Assembly: GCA_028716125.1 (NCBI GenBank)
Contig: JAQUQK010000008.1
Span: 9,561-20,482, forward strand
DNA length: 10,922 nucleotides
From: Thermoplasmatota archaeon
Lineage (GTDB): Archaea > Thermoplasmatota > JAQUQK01
Direction of reading: 5' to 3'
The position numbers and the translations under genes are program-made. A model generated the notes under the pieces. That model was not told the DNA's origin. It did no database searches and saw nothing but the letters and a program-made list of their open reading frames with translations. Below, in pieces: positions 6,934 through 10,922 of the stretch. Numbering within the stretch: the stretch's first letter is position 1; every line of letters begins with the position of its first letter.

Positions 6934-7689
6934 ATGGAAGACGTTATAATAGAGTCGATCGAGGAACCGAAACTTGCAAATCCCATTCTGGTTGTAGGCC
7001 TACCAGGAGTCGGAAACGTCGGCAAGCTTGCCGCAGAACACATGATTTACGAGCTGAAAGCAAAGAAATTCGCAAGCATATACTCGCGCAACTTCCCGCC
7101 GCAGGTGTTTGTGAACGAGGACGGCACCGCCCGCCTTGTCTCAAATGATTTCTATTACATAAAGGCTAAAAAACAGAACATAATGTTGCTCACCGGCGAT
7201 TATCAGGGCCTTACGCCAGAAGGGCAATATGATCTCGCTGGCGCAGCCCTTGATCTTGTCTCAAAATACGGAGTCAAGAAAATATTCACGCTCGGCGGCT
7301 ATAGCACGGGCAGGAAGACGAACAGCCCGCGCGTCTTTGGCGCAACCACCGACAAGAAACTCGTCCCTGAACTTAAGAAATTCGGCATAACGTTCAGCCC
7401 CGGAGAGCCTGGCGGCGGAATCATCGGCGCTTCCGGCCTGCTCATAGGCCTTGGAAAACTCCGCGGGATCGAAGGCGCATGCCTCATGGGCGAAACCGCA
7501 GGATATCTAGTTGACCCAAAAAGCTCGAGGTCCGTGCTTGAAATGCTGCGCAAAATCCTTGGAATTGACATAAACGTTGAGGAGCTTGACGTGCGCGCAA
7601 AGCAGATGGATAAGGTAATGGCGCAACTCGAGAAGATGAACAAGCAGGCGGACAAGCCTAGCGCCGAAGATCTCAAATACATCGGGTAA
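6934..7689 (+). CDS. PAC2-family proteasome assembly chaperone (archaeal PbaA/PbaB-like)
   Basis: Members of this family assist assembly of the 20S proteasome alpha ring, or dock on it. The 251 residues show the family pattern: NPILVVGLPGVGNVGKLAAE at the N-terminus, RNFPPQVFVNEDG, LLTGDYQG, FTLGGYSTG, then GGGIIGASGLLIGLG and the CLMGETAGYLVDP segment. The last about 50 residues form a charged, probably coiled-coil helix (EELDVRAKQMDKVMAQLEKM). The tail ends KYIG, with Tyr third from the end, so it is not a canonical HbYX motif, where Tyr is second from the end. GTGAT at 6926-6930 is three bases before the ATG. The gene stands alone between T-rich stretches and probably has its own promoter. 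Confidence 0.9.
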   Translation: MEDVIIESIEEPKLANPILVVGLPGVGNVGKLAAEHMIYELKAKKFASIYSRNFPPQVFVNEDGTARLVSNDFYYIKAKKQNIMLLTGDYQGLTPEGQYDLAGAALDLVSKYGVKKIFTLGGYSTGRKTNSPRVFGATTDKKLVPELKKFGITFSPGEPGGGIIGASGLLIGLGKLRGIEGACLMGETAGYLVDPKSSRSVLEMLRKILGIDINVEELDVRAKQMDKVMAQLEKMNKQADKPSAEDLKYIG

Positions 7690-7746
7690 TTTTTTTCTAA
7701 TTATTTTTCTCGATTTTTTGCCAATTTTGCTGTTTTCGTTTTTTTT
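7690..7746 (+). terminator. Multiple T-tract terminator after the PAC2 gene
   Basis: Starting directly after the stop codon there are T7 (7690-7696), T5 (7704-7708), T6 (7714-7719), two T4 runs and T8 (7739-7746), with no strong stem. A cluster of U-runs like this is the typical archaeal termination signal on the + strand. Confidence 0.75.
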
Positions 7747-7782
7747 CCCTCTGGCTCAATTCTCCACATCTTATTCGAAGCG

Positions 7783-7790
7783 TTTATAAA
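7783..7790 (+). promoter_or_regulatory. TATA box (TTTATAAA)
   Basis: This is a perfect archaeal TATA element in an intergenic region, right after the T-tract terminator. Transcription would start about 25 bases downstream, near 7811-7815. No strong purine-rich BRE is visible before it. It could drive the short ORF at 7815, the structured region 7929-8140, the secreted-protein gene at 8176 with a leader of about 360 bases, or several of these. Confidence 0.65.
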
Positions 7791-7814
7791 TGATTAAAAG
7801 AATTACATTACGAA

Positions 7815-7904
7815 ATGAGCGGATCAGGTGGACGTTCGTTTGTCGTTTCGACTTTTTGTTTTGATTCTATTCCTAAAATAAAGCTGATTCCCCCCCCCAG
7901 CTAA
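7815..7904 (+). CDS. Possible leaderless small ORF (29 codons) ending in a C9 tract
   Basis: An ATG about 28 bases after the centre of the TTTATAAA box opens a 29-residue frame, beginning MSGSGGRSFVV and ending in Ile-Pro-Pro-Pro-Ser. The three prolines are encoded by nine consecutive Cs just before the TAA. The position of the ATG at the expected transcript start is what a leaderless archaeal gene would show; there is no Shine-Dalgarno. The product resembles nothing I recognise. A 29-codon frame can arise by chance, so this is a candidate only. Confidence 0.2.
   Translation: MSGSGGRSFVVSTFCFDSIPKIKLIPPPS
7882..7902 (+). repeat. Homopolymer C9 tract within a short inverted repeat
   Basis: Nine consecutive Cs lie at 7890-7898, flanked by AGCTG (7882-7886) and CAGCT (7898-7902), which are exact inverted copies. 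A hairpin would present a C-rich loop. Such a run is prone to slippage in replication and to sequencing error. Confidence 0.5.
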
Positions 7905-7928
7905 AATTTACATTTGCGCAAAATCACA

Positions 7929-8140
7929 TTTCGCCAATTATCGGGCGAAAGGGGGTGGACTGAAATAGCGCAGGTTGAAGAGTAATGGAGGTGAATCTTC
8001 AGCTTTAAGACGAAAAATCGAACGGTGGCTGAAACTCTTTTCTCAGGATTGAGCTGGTCGGCAATCCTGTTGGTAGGACGACTCGGACAAGGGTGGCGCG
8101 TGTGCGTTTCCCGATTGCGCAGGAATGCGCGCAAGCCGAG
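7929..8140 (+). ncRNA. Candidate structured RNA or long structured leader, family unknown
   Basis: This gene-free stretch contains four hairpins in a row on the + strand. The first is TTTCGCC/GGCGAAA (7929-7935 with 7944-7950). The second has ten pairs including wobbles (7972-7981 with 7996-8005). The third is CAGGATTG/CAATCCTG (8044-8051 with 8062-8069). The fourth is compound (8098-8104 with 8126-8132, plus TTCC/GGAA at 8108-8111 with 8122-8125), possibly closed by CTCGG/CCGAG (8082-8086 with 8136-8140). GC content is higher than in the flanks. I see no landmark of RNase P RNA, SRP RNA, 5S rRNA, tRNA or box C/D RNA. A long 5' leader of the 8176 gene is the main alternative. Confidence 0.35.
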
Positions 8141-8160
8141 ACTTTGCAAACGTCAAAAAT

Positions 8161-8167
8161 AAAGGAG
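8161..8167 (+). promoter_or_regulatory. Shine-Dalgarno of the secreted-protein gene
   Basis: AAAGGAG lies eight bases before ATG 8176. It decides this start over the in-frame ATG at 8125, which sits inside a hairpin and would put 17 charged residues before an otherwise normal signal peptide. Confidence 0.7.
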
Positions 8168-8175
8168 TTGTAAAA

Positions 8176-8856
8176 ATGAAAAACATAGCTTTAGCAATAG
8201 CAGCAATCATGCTGCTCGGAGGACTGATGAGCGCGATGACGACAAGCGCAGCAACATCCCTTGAACTTGGAAAAGTTGCAAAAAATTTGTTGGGCAACAA
8301 TCAATTAAGCAGACCTATAACTACAAGCGCAACGGCAACAGGAATTGCACAACGCAATTCAAATTATGTGTCATATATGTTTTGTAGCGCTTCTGCAGAG
8401 GGCAAAGCAATATTCAATTATGCATTATCATGTTCTGCAGGGATAGGTTCTAGTGATGACAGCTACAAGTCGTATGATGGACCGGGCCCACAAATAATCA
8501 CTGCTACTGCTAATGGTGGATCTTTTTACCATCCCGATACATTCATTGGTTCGATTGCATCTGCAGATGCGGTTAATAAGGACTTAACGATAGATCAGGC
8601 GCATGCAAGTGCAACTGTAGTTGTTCCAGGAAATGAAGATGTTGATGCTGCTGCCATCATAGCAATGATTAACCCCCTACTTGAAAGATTCGCTCTTATG
8701 CAACCCGGATTTGATGATGATACGCCCATATTTGATAAACTTGGACTGGATCGTTTTGAGACATATCAGAATCCGGATGATGGAACTGTGAATTTGTGGT
8801 ATCGCAGCAAAGATAATGGGCAAACATGGGAACTAATCCAAAAAACACAGATTTAA
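8176..8856 (+). CDS. Secreted protein of unknown function with a C-terminal Asp-box
   Basis: I do not recognise this 226-residue protein as a whole. The N-terminus is a clear Sec signal peptide (MKNIALAIAAIMLLGGLMSA), with probable cleavage after about Ala26 (TTSAA). The mature part is rich in Ala, Ser, Asp and Asn. Two cysteines about 17 residues apart occur in similar contexts (MFCSASAEG and LSCSAGIG) and could form a disulfide. The last 16 residues contain S-K-D-N-G-Q-T-W (residues 211-218), an exact match to the Asp-box pattern S-x-D-x-G-x-T-W. This motif is common in beta-propeller sialidases and other extracellular carbohydrate-acting proteins, usually in several copies; only one is seen here. 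Base composition is AT-richer than in the ribosomal genes. The neighbours also encode exported proteins. Confidence 0.8.
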   Translation: MKNIALAIAAIMLLGGLMSAMTTSAATSLELGKVAKNLLGNNQLSRPITTSATATGIAQRNSNYVSYMFCSASAEGKAIFNYALSCSAGIGSSDDSYKSYDGPGPQIITATANGGSFYHPDTFIGSIASADAVNKDLTIDQAHASATVVVPGNEDVDAAAIIAMINPLLERFALMQPGFDDDTPIFDKLGLDRFETYQNPDDGTVNLWYRSKDNGQTWELIQKTQI

Positions 8857-8870
8857 TTAGCCGCGTCCCA

Positions 8871-8891
8871 ATATCTTTTTCTTCCTTTTCC
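8871..8891 (+). terminator. Possible pyrimidine-tract terminator
   Basis: A run with T5 (8876-8880) and T4 (8886-8889) lies 15-35 bases after the stop of the secreted-protein gene, and no SD is found within it. It may end that transcript, or may only reduce read-through into the lipoprotein gene. Confidence 0.4.
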
Positions 8892-8905
8892 TACTAAAGT
8901 GGGAG
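8890..8905 (+). promoter_or_regulatory. Weak ribosome binding site of the lipoprotein gene, partly in a small hairpin
   Basis: GGGAG at 8901-8905 is the only purine-rich candidate, nine bases before ATG 8915. CCTAC (8890-8894) can pair with GTGGG (8899-8903) around a TAAA loop, which would partly cover it. This is weaker than the Shine-Dalgarno sites of the ribosomal genes. Confidence 0.3.
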
Positions 8906-8914
8906 AGAAACGAC

Positions 8915-10471
8915 ATGAAAACTTCAAGAAAGATATCTGTGGTACTTGCAGTTTTAGCTTTGATCCCAATGGCTGGTTGCATTGACAATACAGAAATTTC
9001 AAACATGGTAAATGATGCCATTCCATATTATAAATTGGGAGACAAGATAACATATATTGGCAATGGAACTCTATTGGATGTGCCTAGTTTAATGATAATC
9101 GGAGGCGGATATTTTACAACATATCCTAATAGTGGATCGAGCACCATTGTTTCAATTCAAGATGGAGACTATGTTAGCCTAGAAGTCAGGGATGAGAGTG
9201 TTAAGCGATGGGATTCCTGCAGGAACGAACATAATGCATCAGTAATCCAATATTCAATATACGACAGCAGTCGATCCAAAGATGGGAAATCAGAAACATG
9301 GAAGTTCATGAAACAATATATTTCAACAGATACAAATTGCTTAATAGAAGTAGTTTCAAAAAATGTCAATTTGATTGATATCGGCGCCAACAAAGAGATA
9401 ATACACGACCAGGGAGAAAAAACCGTTGGAGGATCCGCAGGACTTTTAGATGCCACTCTTTTTCAAGGCGAAAAACTTGAAGTGGGAAGAATTATAGAGA
9501 AGAATTTGCCAATTAAAAATAGTTGGCGAAATTCCAATCTCTCACAGATATTAAAATTTGAAGTAGAAGGAATTGATATTGTTAAAGGTTATGAAGCATA
9601 TAAAATTGCTCTTTTGAATCCAGAATCGACATCATATACGCCAACAGGAGAAAACGAGCCGGAGTATTGGCTCAATAATTACACAATATGGTTTTCTCCA
9701 TTAATTCCATATTTTATAAAAAAAGTGGTGGATATTGAAGTATCGCCAAACATAAAAGAAAAGATGCCTTTTGGCGTACCTACCGACTCAGTTATGGAAA
9801 TGCAGGAATATCGTCCCGGAAAAACTCAAATAACACCCACAAGAAAGGAATTCTCAAGCGATTCAAAATTTGTTAACTGGTCTGATTGGAACAGAAAAAG
9901 TATACCGGATGGAAATCGATATTCGCCATTTACACTTGGTGATGCGTTAAAGTCTGCCGTGACGTTCGATTTTGGTTTACAATCATATATGAATGCAAAT
10001 TCAGATTGGGAATTGATATCTGGAAAATACATGATCACACAGGAAATCAATTACTCAACTATGATCTCAGTGGATAGTTATACTTGGGAGTTGCATTTTG
10101 CATCTTCGAACGATAATCGATATCGATGCAAAATTGCTCGATACTATAACAATGCATTTCAAATTGGAGTCGACTGCATACGGGAAAGCACAGAAAACGA
10201 TGAAATGTACCAGGCAATACCATACATTCAAAACGAGTGTTTGCCGAATAAAATAGAGACAATAGAAAATGCGTTTTTGTTGTATTCTAAAATAAGTGAT
10301 TTGAATTTCGACTATTTTTGTTTCATATTATATACGTCGGGCCCCATATATCAGTTTTATTTCGATCCACCAGAAGGGGGACATATTGGATTTGTAAATT
10401 ATTATTCCGTCTCGAATTATGGTAAATATATATATTGGTTGGGGGATGAAAATCATCAACCGAAATTATGA
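8915..10471 (+). CDS. Exported lipoprotein of unknown function
   Basis: The 518-residue product begins with a basic, hydrophobic signal sequence and a lipobox-like end, ALIPMAGC, so Cys22 is the likely lipid-modified residue anchoring it outside the cytoplasmic membrane. I recognise no domain with confidence. The mature protein is rich in Tyr, Asn, Ser and Ile, with beta-strand-like stretches. The middle section (VKGYEAYKIALLNPES, then EYWLNNYTIWFSPLIPYFIKKVVD) has the look of a beta-sheet lipoprotein domain whose last strand names a bound or stabilised partner, but this is impression only. Further cysteines (102, 142 and four in the C-terminal 120 residues) could form disulfides. GC content is about 32% in two sampled 60-base lines, far below the ribosomal genes. 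The gap to the previous gene is 58 bases, and the ribosome binding site is weak. Confidence 0.85.
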   Translation: MKTSRKISVVLAVLALIPMAGCIDNTEISNMVNDAIPYYKLGDKITYIGNGTLLDVPSLMIIGGGYFTTYPNSGSSTIVSIQDGDYVSLEVRDESVKRWDSCRNEHNASVIQYSIYDSSRSKDGKSETWKFMKQYISTDTNCLIEVVSKNVNLIDIGANKEIIHDQGEKTVGGSAGLLDATLFQGEKLEVGRIIEKNLPIKNSWRNSNLSQILKFEVEGIDIVKGYEAYKIALLNPESTSYTPTGENEPEYWLNNYTIWFSPLIPYFIKKVVDIEVSPNIKEKMPFGVPTDSVMEMQEYRPGKTQITPTRKEFSSDSKFVNWSDWNRKSIPDGNRYSPFTLGDALKSAVTFDFGLQSYMNANSDWELISGKYMITQEINYSTMISVDSYTWELHFASSNDNRYRCKIARYYNNAFQIGVDCIRESTENDEMYQAIPYIQNECLPNKIETIENAFLLYSKISDLNFDYFCFILYTSGPIYQFYFDPPEGGHIGFVNYYSVSNYGKYIYWLGDENHQPKL

Positions 10472-10532
10472 TTTGCGATAAATGTATGTTGGATTTTTAT
10501 CATTTGTCCAGTAAACTAAATTAACTATCCAG

Positions 10533-10549
10533 CGATGCCAGATGCATCG
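10533..10549 (+). other. Hairpin between the lipoprotein and GH3 genes
   Basis: CGATGC (10533-10538) and GCATCG (10544-10549) form a perfect six-pair stem with a five-base loop. No T-run follows it; the nearest T5 (10493-10497) lies upstream. It could be part of a terminator region or an operator near the promoter that starts at 10559. The rest of 10472-10558 is AT-rich with nothing else I can assign. Confidence 0.3.
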
Positions 10550-10558
10550 GGCAGACCG

Positions 10559-10572
10559 GCAAAACTTAAATC
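10559..10572 (+). promoter_or_regulatory. Probable BRE and TATA box of the GH3 gene
   Basis: GCAAAA (10559-10564) fits the archaeal BRE pattern RNWAAW and is followed directly by the TATA-like CTTAAATC (10565-10572). The expected transcript start is near 10593, leaving a leader of about 20 bases before GTG 10613, which would include the GGTGAT site. Confidence 0.5.
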
Positions 10573-10603
10573 CGCACAATCCACTTGCTTTTGTTGTCCG
10601 ATG

Positions 10604-10609
10604 GGTGAT
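10604..10609 (+). promoter_or_regulatory. Shine-Dalgarno deciding a GTG start for the GH3 gene
   Basis: GGTGAT stands three bases before GTG 10613, the same spacing as in uS17, uL15 and others in this window. The upstream in-frame ATG (10601) overlaps the site and would add an acidic residue to the signal peptide. Confidence 0.6.
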
Positions 10610-10612
10610 TTG

Positions 10613-10922
10613 GTGAAGTTTGGTGCCTTGGTATCGATAATGCTTGTGCTTATGATGGCCGGAAGCGCTTTTGCCGGAGTTTCGGCTGATGCAGCGAATG
10701 CGAACCCTGCCAGCGAAATAACTGAAATTGCCGGAAGCGTGCTTGGAACGGATGCGCCAGATGCAGACGGAACTCCGGTTTACAAGGACAAGAATGCGCC
10801 GGTTGAGGCAAGGGTCGAGGACCTTCTTTCACGCATGACTCTTGAGCAGAAGTGCAACCAGATGCGCGGATTTTTCGAGAACCCGAACATGGACAGCTAC
10901 ATGTACGACACAAAAGAAGACA
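10613..10922 (+). CDS. Secreted glycoside hydrolase family 3 enzyme (beta-glucosidase-like), N-terminal part
   Basis: Only the first 103 codons are in the window; the frame runs off the right edge. The product starts with a signal peptide (MKFGALVSIMLVLMMAGSAF, cleavage near Ala21 or slightly later). A low-complexity linker of about 35 residues follows, then the typical GH3 opening: YKDKNAPVEARVEDLLSRMT at about residues 57-76 and LEQKCNQMRG after it. Family 3 enzymes remove terminal glucose, xylose or N-acetylglucosamine units from glycans; specificity cannot be told because the catalytic Asp lies beyond the window. GTG 10613 is chosen from the GGTGAT site, with ATG 10601 as the alternative. 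GC content (about 53% in one sampled line) is higher than in the lipoprotein gene. The gene probably has its own promoter. Confidence 0.82.
   Translation, partial: MKFGALVSIMLVLMMAGSAFAGVSADAANANPASEITEIAGSVLGTDAPDADGTPVYKDKNAPVEARVEDLLSRMTLEQKCNQMRGFFENPNMDSYMYDTKED

Noticed and set aside
7842..7857. Small stem GTCG/CGAC followed by T5 as an intrinsic terminator
   Set aside because: Only four pairs with a three-base loop inside the candidate short ORF; too weak to call, though it might attenuate transcription from the TATA box.
7929..8140. RNase P RNA, SRP RNA, tRNA or box C/D RNA in the structured block
   Set aside because: No conserved RNase P core, no SRP GGAA/AGCAG-type helix 8 motif, no T-loop sequence, and CTGA elements lack a matching C box upstream.
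7901..8149. 82-codon - strand frame across the gene-free region
   Set aside because: No ribosome binding site or recognisable composition, and it covers strong hairpins on the + strand. An RNA or leader explains the region better.
8125..8175. Upstream ATG extending the secreted protein by 17 residues
   Set aside because: The ATG lies inside a hairpin and would bury the signal peptide behind charged residues. AAAGGAG is correctly placed for ATG 8176.
10601..10612. ATG 10601 as the start of the GH3 gene
   Set aside because: It overlaps the GGTGAT site and adds an Asp before the signal peptide; GTG 10613 has the spacing used by other genes here. Not fully excluded, as a nearly leaderless start is possible.
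1..10922. CRISPR arrays, transposases, toxin-antitoxin pairs, phage genes
   Set aside because: No spaced repeats, inverted terminal repeats or relevant protein motifs were seen on either strand.

Overview
The window is archaeal. Positions 1 to about 6850 hold the archaeal form of the spc-type ribosomal protein operon, all on the + strand: the 3' end of a probable RNase P subunit gene (rnp1), then uS17, uL14, uL24, eS4, uL5, uS14, uS8, uL6, eL32, eL19, uL18, uS5, uL30 and uL15. The archaeal/eukaryotic-only proteins eS4, eL32 and eL19, the zinc-finger uS14, the long uL30 and the archaeal uS5 signature (GCGSWECGCG) fix the domain. The lineage is less certain. Lysine/alanine-rich tails on several ribosomal proteins, and the absence of secY after uL15, would fit a DPANN-type archaeon (Micrarchaeota or Diapherotrites-like), but this is inference.

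The operon is tightly packed: genes overlap or lie 0-14 bases apart, and most have a Shine-Dalgarno of the GGTGAT or GGAGG type. In eight genes the GTGA(T/A) element sits 3 or 4 bases before the start codon. This pattern settles the starts of uS14 and the glycoside hydrolase gene, and a strong SD supports a TTG start for uL5.

After uL15 comes a short T-rich gap, then a PAC2-family proteasome assembly chaperone gene (6934-7689) in the place usually held by secY. It is followed by a dense series of T-tracts that looks like an archaeal terminator.

Positions 7690-8175 are the least explained part. They hold a clear TATA box (TTTATAAA, 7783-7790), a possible leaderless 29-codon ORF ending in a run of nine Cs, and then at least four hairpins between 7929 and 8140. 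One hairpin presents a perfect Shine-Dalgarno octamer in its loop. This may be an uncharacterised structured RNA or a long leader of the next gene.

Positions 8176-10471 carry two genes for exported proteins of unknown function: a 226-residue protein with a signal peptide and one C-terminal Asp-box, and a 518-residue lipoprotein. Both are clearly more AT-rich than the ribosomal genes (about 32-40% GC in sampled lines against about 60%), suggesting lineage-specific or acquired genes. The window ends inside a gene for a secreted glycoside hydrolase family 3 enzyme (beta-glucosidase-like), where GC content rises again. The last three genes suggest a cell-surface or secreted module, possibly handling carbohydrate. 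No CRISPR array, insertion sequence or tRNA was seen, and I found no clearly new multi-gene system.
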